Shown: positions 17,226-28,134 of the stretch, piece after piece
Numbering within the stretch: position 1 is the stretch's first letter
Layout of the letters: every line of letters begins with the position of its first letter
NCBI RefSeq assembly: GCF_029872155.1
Contig: NZ_JARXLA010000002.1
Coordinates: forward strand, 850,294-914,293
Reading direction: 5' to 3'
Length of the DNA: 64,000 nt
Source of the DNA: Hyphomicrobium sp. D-2
GTDB lineage: Bacteria; Pseudomonadota; Alphaproteobacteria; Rhizobiales; Hyphomicrobiaceae
Notes under the pieces: generated by a model
What the model saw: the letters and a program-made list of their open reading frames with translations, nothing else
What the model was told of the DNA's origin: nothing
Databases searched by the model: none
Translations under genes and position numbers: made by a program

Positions 17226-19898
17226 TTACGCCGAGGCGAGCACAGCCTCGATCGCCTCCAGCGCCGCGCCGGCCTTGGCACCATCCGGGCCACCGGCCTG
17301 CGCCATGTCCGGACGGCCACCGCCGCCCTTGCCGCCAAGCGCTTCTGCTCCGGCCTTGACCAGATCGACAGCGCTCAGTGACGCGGTGAGATCAGCGGTA
17401 ACGCCAACCGCAAGTCCGGCCTTGCCGTCTTCCGTGACGCCGACAATGGCGACGACACCGGAACCGACCTGCTTTTTGCCCTCATCGATCAGGCCACGCA
17501 GATCCTTCGGATTGAGCCCCTGTACCGTGCGCGCCAGCAGCTTCACCTTGCCGACATCGCGCACCGCATCGCCAGCCCCCTGCGCGCCACCACCACCGCC
17601 GCCGCTCAGCGCAAGCTGCTTCTTGGCTTCCGCCAATTGACGCTCAAGCTGCTTGCGCTCATCCACCAGCGCCTTCACGCGCTCGGCCACATCTTCCGGC
17701 CGCACGTGCAGGGCCGACGCAATTTCGCGCACGCGCGCTTCATGCTCGGACAGATAACCGCGCGCCGCGTCCGCCGTCAGCGCCTCGATGCGGCGAACAC
17801 CCGCTGCACTACCGCTTTCAGCAACGATCTTGACGAGGCCGATGTCGCCCGTGCGCTTCACATGCGTGCCGCCGCACAGCTCCACCGACCACGCCTTGTT
17901 GGCGTTCGGGCCTGCATCGCCCATCGCGACCACGCGCACTTCATCGCCATACTTCTCGCCGAACAGCGCCATCGCACCAGACTGCATGGCATCTTCCAGC
18001 GCCATCAGACGCGTTTCAACGGCTGAGTTCTGCAGCACAATGGCGTTGGCGCGCGCTTCAACTTCAGCGAGTTCTGCTTCCGCCATCGGCTTCGTGTGCG
18101 AGAAGTCAAACCGCAGCCGCCCAGGCGAAACCATCGATCCCTTCTGCGCCACGTGCGAACCCAGCACCTGCCGCAACGCTTCATGCAGAAGATGCGTCGC
18201 GGAGTGATTGGCGCGCGTGGCCGACCGCTTGTCGTGATCGACCGTCAGATCGACCGTCTCGCCGTTCTTGAAGCTGCCGACCTCCATCTTGCCGACATGG
18301 ACGAACACGCCGCCCGCCTTCTTCAGCGTATCGGTGACGCGGAACAACGCGCCCTGCGGCCCGGCGATGACGCCAACATCGCCAACCTGACCGCCGGATT
18401 CGCCATAGAACGGCGTCTGGTTGACGATGACCGCACCGTCATCGCCCGCGCTTAGCGCAGCAGCGGCCTTGCCATCCTTCACCAACGCGACGATCTCGCC
18501 CGCAGCCTGCTCGGTGTCGTAGCCGAGGAACTCGGTGGCGCCGGTCTTCTCCGCGATCTCAAACCAGATCGATTCCGTTGCCGCCTCGCCCGAGCCCTTC
18601 CACGCCTTGCGCGCTTCGGCTTTCTGGCGCTGCATCGCGGTTTCAAAGCCCTTCGTGTCGACGCTGATCGAGCGGGCGCGCAGAGCGTCCTCGGTCAGGT
18701 CGAGCGGGAAGCCGAAAGTGTCGTAGAGCTTGAACGCGGTTTCGCCGGAAAGCACGTCGCCCGCGTTGAGTTCGGACGTCGCGTCACCGAGCAGCCCGAG
18801 GCCCTTTTCAAGCGTTCTCTTGAAGCGCTTTTCTTCCAGCAGCAGCGTTTCGGCAATCAGCGGCTGAGCGCGCTGCAGCTCGTGATAGGTGTCGCCCATC
18901 TCATGCACGAGCGAGGGCACCAGGCGATGCATCAGCGGTTCCTGCGCGCCGAGCAGGTGCGCGTGGCGCATGGCGCGGCGCATGATGCGGCGGAGCACGT
19001 AGCCGCGGCCTTCATTTGAAGGCAGCACGCCATCGGCAATGAGGAAGCTGGAAGCGCGCAGATGGTCGGCGATCACGCGGTGCGAAGCGCGATGCTCACC
19101 CGTCGCGGGCACACCCGTTGCCTGTACGGAAGCGGCGATCAGCGCCTTGAACAGATCAATGTCATAGTTGTCGGTGACACCCTGCAACACCGCAGCAACG
19201 CGCTCCAGACCCATGCCGGTATCGACCGACTGCTTCGGCAGCGGAATGCGCTCGCCACCCGGCAGTTGCTCGAACTGCATGAAAACGAGGTTCCAGATTT
19301 CGACGAAACGGTCGCCGTCCTGATCGGGCGAGCCGGGCGGGCCGCCGAAAATGTGCTCGCCGTGGTCGTAGAAAATTTCCGAGCACGGACCGCACGGGCC
19401 GGTGTCACCCATCTGCCAGAAGTTGTCGTTGGTGGGGATGCGGATGATTTTCTCATCGGCAAAGCCCGTCACCTTCTTCCAGATATCGAAGGCTTCGTCG
19501 TCAGTGTGATAGACGGTGATGGTCAGGCGCTTGGGATCGAGCGCGAAGTCCTTCGTCAGCAGCTCCCAAGCCAGCGGGATCGCATCGGCTTTGAAGTAGT
19601 CGCCGAACGAGAAGTTGCCGAGCATCTCGAAGAAGGTGTGATGGCGCGCGGTATAGCCGACATTATCGAGGTCGTTGTGCTTGCCGCCCGCGCGCACGCA
19701 CTTCTGCGATGACGCCGCGCGCATATAGGGGCGCGTCTCCTGCCCGGTGAACACGTTCTTGAACTGCACCATGCCCGCGTTGGTGAACATCAACGTCGGA
19801 TCGTTGCGCGGCACCAGCGGCGACGAGGGCACCGCCTCATGGCCGTTGCGGGTGAAAAAGTCGAGAAACGCGCGGCGGATGTCGTTGGCGGAGGCCAT
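17226..19898 (-). CDS. alaS: Alanyl-tRNA synthetase
   Basis: Charges tRNA-Ala and edits mischarged Ser/Gly; 890 residues, full length. The class II catalytic core begins [20 protein letters not shown] and includes [23 protein letters not shown] elements (seen as [20 protein letters not shown]). The editing domain shows [11 protein letters not shown] and [13 protein letters not shown], whose His and Cys ligands bind zinc. The C-terminal C-Ala domain has a poly-Gly linker near residue 770 and the usual glycine-rich end ([13 protein letters not shown]). The icd-alaS-recA cluster is conserved synteny with Caulobacter-type genomes. Confidence 0.98.
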   Translation of the reverse strand: MASANDIRRAFLDFFTRNGHEAVPSSPLVPRNDPTLMFTNAGMVQFKNVFTGQETRPYMRAASSQKCVRAGGKHNDLDNVGYTARHHTFFEMLGNFSFGDYFKADAIPLAWELLTKDFALDPKRLTITVYHTDDEAFDIWKKVTGFADEKIIRIPTNDNFWQMGDTGPCGPCSEIFYDHGEHIFGGPPGSPDQDGDRFVEIWNLVFMQFEQLPGGERIPLPKQSVDTGMGLERVAAVLQGVTDNYDIDLFKALIAASVQATGVPATGEHRASHRVIADHLRASSFLIADGVLPSNEGRGYVLRRIMRRAMRHAHLLGAQEPLMHRLVPSLVHEMGDTYHELQRAQPLIAETLLLEEKRFKRTLEKGLGLLGDATSELNAGDVLSGETAFKLYDTFGFPLDLTEDALRARSISVDTKGFETAMQRQKAEARKAWKGSGEAATESIWFEIAEKTGATEFLGYDTEQAAGEIVALVKDGKAAAALSAGDDGAVIVNQTPFYGESGGQVGDVGVIAGPQGALFRVTDTLKKAGGVFVHVGKMEVGSFKNGETVDLTVDHDKRSATRANHSATHLLHEALRQVLGSHVAQKGSMVSPGRLRFDFSHTKPMAEAELAEVEARANAIVLQNSAVETRLMALEDAMQSGAMALFGEKYGDEVRVVAMGDAGPNANKAWSVELCGGTHVKRTGDIGLVKIVAESGSAAGVRRIEALTADAARGYLSEHEARVREIASALHVRPEDVAERVKALVDERKQLERQLAEAKKQLALSGGGGGGAQGAGDAVRDVGKVKLLARTVQGLNPKDLRGLIDEGKKQVGSGVVAIVGVTEDGKAGLAVGVTADLTASLSAVDLVKAGAEALGGKGGGGRPDMAQAGGPDGAKAGAALEAIEAVLASA

Positions 19899-20331
19899 GG
19901 GTCGCTTTCGAAATAGAGCTTGCAGCGTACGCCCCCATCGTCTGCGACAGGGCGCCGATATTCCGGCCTATCCGTCGCGGATCGGAAGGCTCAATGTCAA
20001 GCGGCTAAGGTGCGGTCCGGGATGTCGCACCCACAATCCCGGCGCCCTTTTCCGATCCTCATGCCGCCGGTTCCCCAGCGCCGCCGGGGTGCGCCCGTGA
20101 AGCCCTGCCCCTCGTGGCACGAGCAAGGCATCCGAGAAAGTGCATTCCCGCAGCGCTCGGCACTCATGCCGTAACGCGCCGAACCGAGCTTGCGGCCCCT
20201 GCCCCGGCAGCGCCCCGCTTCCAATCAGACTGGAGGCCGCAAGCGGGCGTCAGCAATGCATGACGCCCCGCGCTCCAAGCAACCGGCAGTCCCTATTCTG
20301 GAACGGCCCTCACGACAGCAGCTGAACGGAC
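19899..20331. other. Gap between recA and alaS, no gene seen
   Basis: 433 bases following recA on the minus strand and upstream of alaS. Short open frames are GC-driven and lack ribosome sites or recognisable sequence. The alaS promoter is expected near 19900-20000. Confidence 0.4.
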
Positions 20332-21432
20332 TTACCGCTTGCCCCGACCGGGCTTGGCGGGACTGTCCTCCTCGTCCGGAAGCACGCCATCCTCATCGGG
20401 CTCTTCCCCTTCGGCGTCAGGCTCTTCCTCGGCGAGCAGTTGCTCTTCGAGCAGGCCTGCATTGGCGCGAACCGCCTTTTCAATCGCGTTGGCCACCTTC
20501 GGGTTATCTTTGAGGAAGGTCTTGGCATTCTCGCGCCCCTGACCGATCCGCTCACCGTCGAAAGAGATCCAGGCGCCGGATTTTTCAACCACCTCGGCCT
20601 TCACGCCCAGGTCGATCAATTCGCCGACCTTGGAAATGCCCTGGCCGTACATGATGTCGAACTCGACCTGCTTGAACGGCGGCGCCACCTTGTTCTTCAC
20701 CACCTTCACGCGGGTCTGGCTGCCCACCACCTCATCGCGTTCCTTGATCTGGCCAATGCGGCGGATATCGAGGCGAACCGAGGAATAGAACTTCAGCGCA
20801 TTACCGCCGGTGGTCGTTTCCGGATTGCCGAACATGACGCCTATCTTCATGCGGATCTGATTGATGAAGATCACCATGCAGCCGGTCTTGGAGATGGAGC
20901 CGGTGAGCTTGCGCAGCGCCTTGCTCATCAGGCGTGCCTGCATGCCCGGCTGCATGTCGGCCATCTCGCCTTCCAGCTCGGCCTTGGGTGTCAGCGCAGC
21001 GACGGAGTCAATGACAAGCACGTCAATCGCGCTGGAACGCACCAGAGTATCGGCGATTTCCAGCGCCTGCTCGCCCAGATCGGGCTGAGAAATCAGCAGA
21101 TCCTCGACCTTCACGCCCAGCTTGCGCGCATAGACCGGATCAAGTGCGTGCTCAGCATCGACAAAGGCGCACATGCCGCCGCGCTTCTGGCTTTCAGCAA
21201 TCACGTGCAGCGCCAGCGTGGTCTTGCCCGACGATTCCGGCCCGTAGATCTCAACGATGCGGCCCTTGGGCAGGCCGCCGATGCCGAGCGCAATATCGAG
21301 CCCCAGCGAGCCGGTTGAAATGGCTTCGACATCAATCGAATGGTCGTTTGCGCCCAGGCGCATGATCGACCCTTTGCCGTGCAGCTTCTCAATTTGTGAG
21401 AGCGCAGCTTCGAGCGCTTTCTTCTTGTCCAT
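20332..21432 (-). CDS. recA: Recombinase RecA
   Basis: Strand-exchange ATPase and co-protease for LexA; 366 residues. Walker A is [13 protein letters not shown], Walker [11 protein letters not shown], the L2-region [20 protein letters not shown] is intact, and [10 protein letters not shown] holds the catalytic Glu. The C-terminal tail is long and acidic ([14 protein letters not shown]), a known negative regulator of DNA binding. The ATG follows a G-rich stretch. A candidate LexA box lies about 95 bases upstream. Confidence 0.99.
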   Translation of the reverse strand: MDKKKALEAALSQIEKLHGKGSIMRLGANDHSIDVEAISTGSLGLDIALGIGGLPKGRIVEIYGPESSGKTTLALHVIAESQKRGGMCAFVDAEHALDPVYARKLGVKVEDLLISQPDLGEQALEIADTLVRSSAIDVLVIDSVAALTPKAELEGEMADMQPGMQARLMSKALRKLTGSISKTGCMVIFINQIRMKIGVMFGNPETTTGGNALKFYSSVRLDIRRIGQIKERDEVVGSQTRVKVVKNKVAPPFKQVEFDIMYGQGISKVGELIDLGVKAEVVEKSGAWISFDGERIGQGRENAKTFLKDNPKVANAIEKAVRANAGLLEEQLLAEEEPDAEGEEPDEDGVLPDEEDSPAKPGRGKR

Positions 21433-21808
21433 CCCACCCCCGTCGACGGCCCCGATCTGGCCGGCTTGTCATCCCGTGCGGACCTATATGGCAACACCGC
21501 CCCGCACTCAATTTCGACTCAAACGTACCGCTTTTGTTCTCATCTGTCGAGAGTGGTATATCCCGCCACAAAATTTCCCGTCCCGAGCTAGGCCGCGCAT
21601 GCGGATAGCCGACAACACAGCGGCATCCAACCAACATGCCGCATAGCCACACCGCAGGCGGCGGCTGACAGCTAGCCACTTGTTCTGCCTGTGTTGCGTT
21701 GCCAAATGGCCGCAAACGGAACAGCGCAGGCGCGCTAGAATGCAAGCAGGCTGATATGCCGATTCGGGAGCCGCTGGCGGCGGAACCGGACGCGGCAAGG
21801 GACAGGGC
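21433..21808. other. Divergent gap between recA and tonB-like gene
   Basis: 376 bases holding the recA control region (candidate LexA box at 21525) and the promoter of the rightward tonB-like gene. No convincing gene. Confidence 0.5.
21525..21539 (-). promoter_or_regulatory. Candidate LexA (SOS) box of recA
   Basis: On the coding strand of recA the site reads GAAC, seven bases, GTAC. The alphaproteobacterial LexA site is the direct repeat GAAC-N7-GAAC (GTTC-N7-GTTC on the other strand), so this is one mismatch from consensus. It lies about 95 bases before the recA start. Confidence 0.5.
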
Positions 21809-23086
21809 GTGACGAAGGACGACATCGCCGTTGACGCTACCGCGCAACAGACGCCAGGCCTTGAGCCAACGTCTGCGGCGGCGATACCGCATGTCGAAAA
21901 ACTATCGGCAGCAGTTGCCAGCGACGATGCTGCTGAAGGTGGAACATCGCAAACAGCCAAGGTCGCCGCCGCCATCATCGCGGAGAGCACCTCACCGAAG
22001 CTGGACGCACCCCAACCGACCGAGCCGTCCGAGCCGCCGCGTCAGATGGACAGGCCCACGGATGCGGCCGATGCCAATCGGGCGGCAGCGGATGAACCCG
22101 AGAAGGCAACAGCCACCGAACCACCCGCCGATACTACCCTCATCGGCGCGCTCAATGCCGACGAGCGGCTGCGCGCGGATCAGGTCCGGAGCGAACGCAC
22201 GCTGTGGCTCAGCGCGCTGTTCGTCACCCTCATTTATGTGTCTCTATTTGCGGCCCAGTTTCTGAACCTCGGCGGCCTCGCTGGCATCGAGCAGGAACTG
22301 GCCGAACAGCAGCGTCAGCGCGAACGGATGGGTCAGGGCGCCGAATCGATCAGCGTCGAGCTGGTGCCGGAACCCGATTTCAACGCCAAAACTGAAAAAT
22401 GGAACGACGGCGCCAATCAGCCGCCGCTGCCGGTGCCGCCGCAACCGCAGCAACAGCCCACTCCGCCAACGCCGCCCATCGAACAGGCGCAGCCGGTCGA
22501 AACGCCGCCTGAACAGCAGCCGCCGACCGAGGAGCAGCCGGAGGAAAACGCCGAGAAGGAACCTGAGCAGGAAAAGGAGCCCGAGCGGGAAGACGAGAAG
22601 GAACGCGAGGCCGAAAACAAGCAGGAAGAGCCGCGCGAAGCACAGCGTGAAGAACCCTCGCTGTCGTCACTTGAAGCAATGTTGGACGCGGCCGCGAACG
22701 ATCTGTCGGAGCAGGTCACGGCCTATTACGATCGCAAGCCACGCCGTCCCCGCCCGCAACCGCAACAGCAGGCGATGCATTCCGGTGGCGGCATGCAGGT
22801 ACGTGGTACCGGAGCAGGTGGCAAATCCGACGCCTTCAACAAGGCTGTGATCGACGCCCTGATGAAAACGCGGCCCGGTCCGTTCGCCATGTGGGGACGT
22901 GTGCTGGTCACCTTCCAGATTACCCAGCAGGGCGATCTGCTCTACGTGCGCGTGCTCCACTCCAGCGGCAACAAGGCGCTGGACGATGCGGCGGTCAATG
23001 CGATTCACCGCGCCAAGTTCATCAAGCCGCCCGCCGGGCTCTCACCCGACGCACGCACCTACATCATCGACTACATCTTCGGCTGA
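21809..23086 (+). CDS. TonB-family energy transducer
   Basis: A 425-residue inner-membrane protein. About 125 acidic, disordered residues lie in the cytoplasm, followed by one membrane helix (LWLSALFVTLIYVSLFAAQF). A periplasmic spacer is rich in Pro, Gln and Glu, typical of TonB periplasm-spanning segments. The C-terminal TonB domain begins near GRVLVTFQITQQGDLLYVRV and ends at the stop. TonB couples the ExbBD proton motive force to outer-membrane receptors. No exbB, exbD or receptor gene is adjacent. The start is GTG with AGGG upstream. The unusually long cytoplasmic N-terminus is the odd feature. Confidence 0.82.
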   Translation: MTKDDIAVDATAQQTPGLEPTSAAAIPHVEKLSAAVASDDAAEGGTSQTAKVAAAIIAESTSPKLDAPQPTEPSEPPRQMDRPTDAADANRAAADEPEKATATEPPADTTLIGALNADERLRADQVRSERTLWLSALFVTLIYVSLFAAQFLNLGGLAGIEQELAEQQRQRERMGQGAESISVELVPEPDFNAKTEKWNDGANQPPLPVPPQPQQQPTPPTPPIEQAQPVETPPEQQPPTEEQPEENAEKEPEQEKEPEREDEKEREAENKQEEPREAQREEPSLSSLEAMLDAAANDLSEQVTAYYDRKPRRPRPQPQQQAMHSGGGMQVRGTGAGGKSDAFNKAVIDALMKTRPGPFAMWGRVLVTFQITQQGDLLYVRVLHSSGNKALDDAAVNAIHRAKFIKPPAGLSPDARTYIIDYIFG

Positions 23087-23268
23087 CGGCCGGCCCCTGC
23101 GCCCGTGCCACCGCGCCGCCAAAATGCGCAGCGCATAGGCGCGTAGCACGACACACGCACGCGCAACCTCAGGCTGATGTTGGCCCGTGTCACCAATGCC
23201 ACAACTAATTGATCGCAGATCAGACAGAGTGGGGAAACCGGTGGGTATCCTGTTGAAGGACTCTTGAA

Positions 23269-24153
23269 ATGCGCTCAGCTGCCTTTGCGTGCGGACTGTC
23301 GATTCTGATGGCCTGCTCCGCGCATGCCGACGGCGTAAGCACAACCATTTCATCGGCCAAACCCGGCCCATCGGGCTGGCAATTTAATTTCACGCCCTAC
23401 GGCTGGCTGACCTGGGTGGACGGCAACGCGACGGTTCGCGGCCGTGACTTTTCCGTGCAGCAGAACCCCGGTCAGGTGTTGAGCGATCTCGAAGGCGTCT
23501 GGATGAGCTACATGGAGGCCAAGCGCGGCGCCATCACGCTGTTCTCCGACGTCATCTATGCCGATATCGGCAACAGCAGCTCGTTCGCCCGCTCGCGCTC
23601 GGTCACGCCCCACATCAATGGCTCAGTCGGCGGCGCAGTGCGCAGCGACTACAGCTTCTGGATCGTGGAAGCAGGCTTCATGTACGAGACCAACCGCTAC
23701 AAGTGGGGCAACTCCTCCGCTGAGACGGACACCACGCTCGATCTGCTCATGGGCCTGCGTTACTGGCATCAGGATCTCGACGTAAATCTTTCGCTCGCCG
23801 GTAACGCAAACATCGATGGACTGGTTGTATCGGGCGCCGGCGCCTGGGCCCGTTCCGGCAGCGTCAGCTGGGTCGATCTGTTTATGGGAGCGCGCCTGAC
23901 GCACACGCCGACTCCGGGCCATGAGCTGGCGCTGCGGGGTGATTTCGGCGGCTTCGGCTGGGGCAGTCAGTTCACTTGGCAGCTTATCGGCACTTACTCC
24001 GCCTACCTTGGCAGCCACTCCGGCATCGATTTCAATAGCTACCTTGGCTACAAGGCGCTGTCCGTCGATTATGATCAGGGCGTCGGCCATCGCCGCTATG
24101 AGTTCGACGTGATCCAGCACGGCCCCGTCATCGGTCTCACCGGCAAATTCTAA
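23269..24153 (+). CDS. Outer-membrane beta-barrel protein, function unknown
   Basis: A 294-residue protein with a signal peptide (CGLSILMACSAHADG). The Cys in the core followed by further hydrophobic residues is not a clean lipobox. The mature part has alternating aromatic/hydrophobic strands such as WQFNFTPYGWLTW and YSFWIVEAGFMYETNRY, and ends in Phe (GPVIGLTGKF), the usual C-terminal signal for BAM-assembled barrels. AAGGA precedes the ATG. No specific transport function can be read. Confidence 0.8.
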   Translation: MRSAAFACGLSILMACSAHADGVSTTISSAKPGPSGWQFNFTPYGWLTWVDGNATVRGRDFSVQQNPGQVLSDLEGVWMSYMEAKRGAITLFSDVIYADIGNSSSFARSRSVTPHINGSVGGAVRSDYSFWIVEAGFMYETNRYKWGNSSAETDTTLDLLMGLRYWHQDLDVNLSLAGNANIDGLVVSGAGAWARSGSVSWVDLFMGARLTHTPTPGHELALRGDFGGFGWGSQFTWQLIGTYSAYLGSHSGIDFNSYLGYKALSVDYDQGVGHRRYEFDVIQHGPVIGLTGKF

Positions 24154-24190
24154 GCCGCGCTTTTATAAATCTGCGCGCGCGTGCGTGCGG

Positions 24191-24206
24191 TACACACACG
24201 TGTGTA
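24191..24206. repeat. Perfect 16-bp palindrome
   Basis: TACACACACGTGTGTA is its own reverse complement. It lies 38 bases after the outer-membrane protein stop, within a run of alternating purine-pyrimidine sequence (GCGCGCGCGTGCGTGCG and similar) spanning about 24170-24235. Confidence 0.85.
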
Positions 24207-24254
24207 GGCCTGCGCTGTTGTGTGCGCGCCGGCCAACGCAGCGACTTTCGAACT

Positions 24255-24731
24255 TCAGCGACGACCCTTCACCGGCACCCAGTCCGGATGATCGAACTCG
24301 GTAGGGTACTTCTCCAGCACCGCATCGATCTGCAGCATGCCATCCGCCGGGTCAGCGCCGGGCTGCTTGCCTTCAACCTCATCCGCGCCAGCTTCAATCT
24401 CGGACAAGCGTTCGCTCAGTCGCTCCAGCGCTTCACCGGAAAGCTTGGTCTGCTGGCGGATCTTGGTCGCTTCCGCATGAACCTTGCGGGCAAATTCCAC
24501 CCCTTGCTCAGGCGTCATGCTGCGGTGAACAGCCAAAGCATGGTTGGCCTTCACCAGATCGCGGATGGCATCCATGCCATCGCGCACCGGCTCATCAGTC
24601 GGCAACGGCGCAATGGCAAAACCGGCGCGTGGCACGATCTTCTGCGTCGTCTGCGCATGGGCAACGGTGAGCGGCGCCGTCGAAGCAAGCGCGGCTAGCA
24701 ACAGGAAGGCAAGCGGTCTGGATCTCTGCAT
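24255..24731 (-). CDS. Secreted helical protein of unknown function
   Basis: A 158-residue protein with a signal peptide (LAFLLLAALASTAPLTVAHAQ). The mature part is predicted helical and highly charged (SGEALERLSERLSEIEAGAD), with no Cys and no enzyme motif. ATG 24731 was preferred to the in-frame TTG at 24740 because it starts the signal peptide. It lies downstream of cckA on the opposite side of a 169-base gap with nothing evident in it. Family not recognised. Confidence 0.75.
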   Translation of the reverse strand: MQRSRPLAFLLLAALASTAPLTVAHAQTTQKIVPRAGFAIAPLPTDEPVRDGMDAIRDLVKANHALAVHRSMTPEQGVEFARKVHAEATKIRQQTKLSGEALERLSERLSEIEAGADEVEGKQPGADPADGMLQIDAVLEKYPTEFDHPDWVPVKGRR

Positions 24732-24909
24732 GGCATCCAACTTAACACATGGGAGCTGCTCCGCTTCCGATAGAATCAGGAACCGACCCCCGCTGATGGC
24801 TTGATCGTGCGTCTTATCGGAAATCCGGTCCAGACTTTTTCCGGCGGTGCGCTGACTATGGTCAGCTTCGTACCCTATCGGTCCGAAGCGTGAGCCATCG
24901 GTCCTGTCG

Positions 24910-27507
24910 CTAGGTTCGCGACAGCTCTTCCTTCACCTTCGCCGCCAACTGCGGAAGCGAGAACGGCTTGGGCAGGAAAGCAAAATCCTCATCCCCCAGC
25001 GCCGACTTGAAGGCCTCGTTGGGATAGCCCGAAACAAAAATGATCTTCAGTTCGGGGTTGTCCTTGCGCAGTTCCTTCAGCAGCGTCGGGCCGTCCATCT
25101 CGGGCATCACCACGTCCGAAACCACGATGTCGATCTTGCCCTTGTTGCGCGCCATCACCTCAAGCGCTTCCACACCGCTGCCAGCCTCAAGCACCTTGTA
25201 GCCCTGGCGCTTCAACGCCCGCGCCGCGAAGTTGCGGACAACCTCTTCGTCTTCCACCAGCAGCACACGGCCGGTGCCGGTGAGATCGGTCGCCTTGGGT
25301 TCAGGCTTTGAACGCTGCAGCGTCTTCGGAGCCGTATCTTCGTCGGCGTGGTAGCGCGGCAGGTAAATGCGGAACGTGGTGCCCTTGCCCGCTTCGCTGT
25401 CCGGATAGATGTAGCCACCCGATTGCTTCACCATGCCGTAAACGGAAGCGAGACCGAGGCCTGTGCCCTTGCCAACCGGCTTGGTGGTGAAGAACGGCTC
25501 GAAGATCTTCTCCATCACTTCGCGGCTCATGCCCTCGCCGGTGTCAGCCACTTCAATGAGCACATACTCGCCGGGCTTGAACTCGCGCAGCTCGAATTTC
25601 TGCGTCTCACGCTCGGACACATTGCGCGCGCTGATGGTGATGGTGCCGCCGTTCGGCATTGCGTCCTTGGCGTTACCCGCAAGGTTGTAGAGCGCCTGCT
25701 CGAACTCGTGCCGATCGACCATCACGTTCCACAGATCGGGAGCGGATTCGATTTTCAGATCACACTTCTCGCTGACGATACCCTTGAGCAGGTTCACCTG
25801 ATCCGTCAGCACCGCGCCCAGATTGATGATCTCGTTCTGCAGGGTCTGCTGACGGGCCAGCGCCAGCAGCTTGCGCACCAGTTCCGCCGCGCGGTTCGCG
25901 CTCGCCTTGATGCTGGTGATGTCCTTGTAGGCAACGTCCTTCGGCCGATGCTGGGCCAGCAGCATGTCGGAGAAGCCGAGAATGGCCGTCAGCATGTTGT
26001 TGAAGTCGTGCGCGATGCCGCCAGCCAGCTTGCCGACAACTTCCATCTTCTGGCTCTGGGCGTAGCGTGCTTCGAGCGCCTTCTGTTCCGTTGCGTCGAC
26101 GACGTAGAGCAATGCTGCTTCACGCGCGCCGCCATCGGCAAACGGGCTCATGAACACGCGGGTCACGTGATCGTTCTTCGGCCCAGCGCTGATCTCGACC
26201 GGCGTGTTGTAAATCCGCCCGGAGATAACCCGCTTCAGGCCTTCATCCACCGCAGTGCGGGTTTCAGCGTTCGTGGCGCGCGTCAGCGCATCGAGCGCCA
26301 GCGTGCCGGTTGCAGCGGCGCCATCCAGCACCATGCGGCAGAACGCGGAGTTGGCGGAAACGATGCGCCCATCCGATCCGATCATGGCGATGCCGAACGG
26401 TGCGGAGCGGAAGAAGCGCGCAAAACGGGCACCGGCCGCAGCTTCGTCCTCAAATTCCGCCGCGCCTTCACCGGCCAGATTCACTGCCGCAATCGTGAGG
26501 CCTTCATTGTCGGGAGCTGCACGCGCCACCAGCCGGACCGGCATAAGATGGCCGTCCTCACGCACCAGATCGATATCCAGCGGGCGTGGCTCCTGCGCCG
26601 CCGTCGAGTTAGCGGTCAGCCGGGCGACCAGCGCCGCGCCATCACCGGCGGTGATGTCGGCAAGCGTCAGGCCATTGTCTTCAACCGCGCGCTGCGAACG
26701 GCCAATCCACCGCGCCAGCGTTGCGTTGACATGCACGAGCTTGCCATCGGCGGCCACCGACGCAAGGCCAACCGGGGCGTCGTCAAAGCCGGCCAGTTCA
26801 TCTTCAACGCGGGCAACGCGCTGTGCTTCACGTTCGCGCTCGGCGCTAACATCGGTGACGCGCCAGAGCACCGCGCGCTGTCCGCCATCGCGCGCTACCG
26901 GGCTGACAGCGAGCTGCAGCGTGCGCACTTCATCGCCCGCATCCGTGGTTGTGTCGTCGGGGAAGTCGAGTGCGAACTCTTCGCTCAGCGTCTCGCCCCG
27001 TTCAGCCGCGCGCGTCAGGCGGAACAGCGCCGCGCTGGCAATCGCGTTGCCTGCCAGCTTCTGCTGCAGAGCCAGCCGGCCATCGCGCTCGCCATCACCG
27101 ACGAAGCGCTCGAATGCGGGATTGACGTACAGCGGCTCGCCATCGACACCGGTCACCATCAGGCCTACGGCGGAGCTGTCGGTTGCAGCCTTCACCACAT
27201 CGGCAACTGCGGTCGGCTGCCCGATGCGGATGTATCCGGCGCTGTAGGCGAGAAGGAAGAAAAGTCCGAGGGCGGCCAGCGCAACCAGCATGCCCGCGAG
27301 CACAGGAGCGCCGAGCCCGCCAGCGACAACACCGACCGCGAGCAGACCGCCGGCGGCGATCGCACCAATGGTTGTCAGATTGCCGCCCAGTCCCTGCATC
27401 GTATTGATGGCTTCGAAGGGCGCGGACGGCAGCTCGATGGCGTCGTGCTCACGCATACGAAGGGAGGCTACCTGATTCTGGGAAGGGGTGGCGTGGGTCG
27501 CCTGCAT
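24910..27507 (-). CDS. cckA: Cell-cycle hybrid histidine kinase CckA
   Basis: Bifunctional kinase/phosphatase that, in Caulobacter and relatives, drives phosphate through ChpT to CtrA and CpdR and so sets the cell cycle. Order seen: two membrane helices ([37 protein letters not shown]), three PAS-like domains, the HisKA box [18 protein letters not shown] with the phospho-His, an HATPase with [18 protein letters not shown], and a C-terminal receiver ([11 protein letters not shown]; phospho-Asp in [11 protein letters not shown]). About 865 residues. ATG 27507 is assumed; a GTG at 27561 with AAGG upstream would add 18 residues. It is divergent from the FliO-like gene, with a candidate CtrA site in the gap. 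Confidence 0.93.
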   Translation of the reverse strand: MQATHATPSQNQVASLRMREHDAIELPSAPFEAINTMQGLGGNLTTIGAIAAGGLLAVGVVAGGLGAPVLAGMLVALAALGLFFLLAYSAGYIRIGQPTAVADVVKAATDSSAVGLMVTGVDGEPLYVNPAFERFVGDGERDGRLALQQKLAGNAIASAALFRLTRAAERGETLSEEFALDFPDDTTTDAGDEVRTLQLAVSPVARDGGQRAVLWRVTDVSAEREREAQRVARVEDELAGFDDAPVGLASVAADGKLVHVNATLARWIGRSQRAVEDNGLTLADITAGDGAALVARLTANSTAAQEPRPLDIDLVREDGHLMPVRLVARAAPDNEGLTIAAVNLAGEGAAEFEDEAAAGARFARFFRSAPFGIAMIGSDGRIVSANSAFCRMVLDGAAATGTLALDALTRATNAETRTAVDEGLKRVISGRIYNTPVEISAGPKNDHVTRVFMSPFADGGAREAALLYVVDATEQKALEARYAQSQKMEVVGKLAGGIAHDFNNMLTAILGFSDMLLAQHRPKDVAYKDITSIKASANRAAELVRKLLALARQQTLQNEIINLGAVLTDQVNLLKGIVSEKCDLKIESAPDLWNVMVDRHEFEQALYNLAGNAKDAMPNGGTITISARNVSERETQKFELREFKPGEYVLIEVADTGEGMSREVMEKIFEPFFTTKPVGKGTGLGLASVYGMVKQSGGYIYPDSEAGKGTTFRIYLPRYHADEDTAPKTLQRSKPEPKATDLTGTGRVLLVEDEEVVRNFAARALKRQGYKVLEAGSGVEALEVMARNKGKIDIVVSDVVMPEMDGPTLLKELRKDNPELKIIFVSGYPNEAFKSALGDEDFAFLPKPFSLPQLAAKVKEELSRT

Positions 27508-27644
27508 GGCCGCTATACTCTGATACGCATTACACACAAAAAGCTTCGCGCCGATCACCAAAGGGCCTTGAAAAGCCCTGATTTATTGCTTTGCCAACGT
27601 CTCGGATCACTGCGCTTGCCCGGTAAACAGTTCGATCATTAGGG

Positions 27645-27660
27645 TTAAGATCGCATGAAC
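27645..27660. promoter_or_regulatory. Candidate CtrA-binding site
   Basis: TTAA, seven bases, TGAAC. The CtrA full site is TTAA-N7-TTAA(C), so this has one mismatch. It lies 83 bases before the FliO-like gene and about 138 before the cckA start. Motif match only. Confidence 0.35.
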
Positions 27661-27742
27661 CGGCTGCAGAAAGCGCCAGATTTGGAAACAGCGATTCAAA
27701 TTCTGTCAACGATCTAACTGCCTTATGCGCATCGGATAAGAA

Positions 27743-28090
27743 ATGACTGAACTTCTCTTGCGCGTCCTCGCGTTCGCCCTTCTCGCCGCTGGCGTGGTCG
27801 CCGCCGCATGGGTGGTACGTAAATCCCGCAACCCGCGCTTCTCGGCTCTATTCACTGCCAAGCCGACACGCCGCATCGAGATCGTGGAGCAGGCCATCGT
27901 TGACCCCAAGCGCCGCCTGCTACTCATTCGCCGCGACGGAATAGAGCACCTGATAATGACCGGTGGCCCGGTGGACATCGTGATCGAAAGCGGTATCGAT
28001 GGGCCCCAGCCGAGCAGTTCCAGCCTCGCCATCGAAAGGGCATCGCAGTCCACGCGCCCGCCTCACCTCCTCGGAGAAGCCGCCGAGTGA
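27743..28090 (+). CDS. FliO-like flagellar biosynthesis protein
   Basis: A 115-residue protein with one N-terminal membrane helix (LLRVLAFALLAAGVVAAAWVV), then a short cytoplasmic domain. The stretch RRIEIVEQAIVDPKRRLLLI followed by RRDGIEHLIMTGGPVDIVIE is the hallmark of the FliO/MopB family, where a conserved GGP precedes the final strand. FliO assists assembly of the FliP export gate of the flagellar secretion system. No other flagellar gene is in the window, so the role rests on family resemblance. GGATAAGAA precedes the ATG. Confidence 0.7.
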   Translation: MTELLLRVLAFALLAAGVVAAAWVVRKSRNPRFSALFTAKPTRRIEIVEQAIVDPKRRLLLIRRDGIEHLIMTGGPVDIVIESGIDGPQPSSSSLAIERASQSTRPPHLLGEAAE

Positions 28091-28134
28091 CCATTCTCCC
28101 CCATGTCGTTCATTTCCCGGTCGAGAGAGCTTTG

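Noticed and set aside
20440..21318. A 292-codon open frame antisense to recA
   Set aside because: It overlaps almost all of an intact recA and has no ribosome site or family match.
25348..27642. A 764-codon open frame antisense to cckA
   Set aside because: It mirrors the cckA frame, is rich in His/Arg/Gln, and has no recognisable domain. Long antisense frames are common in GC-rich genes.
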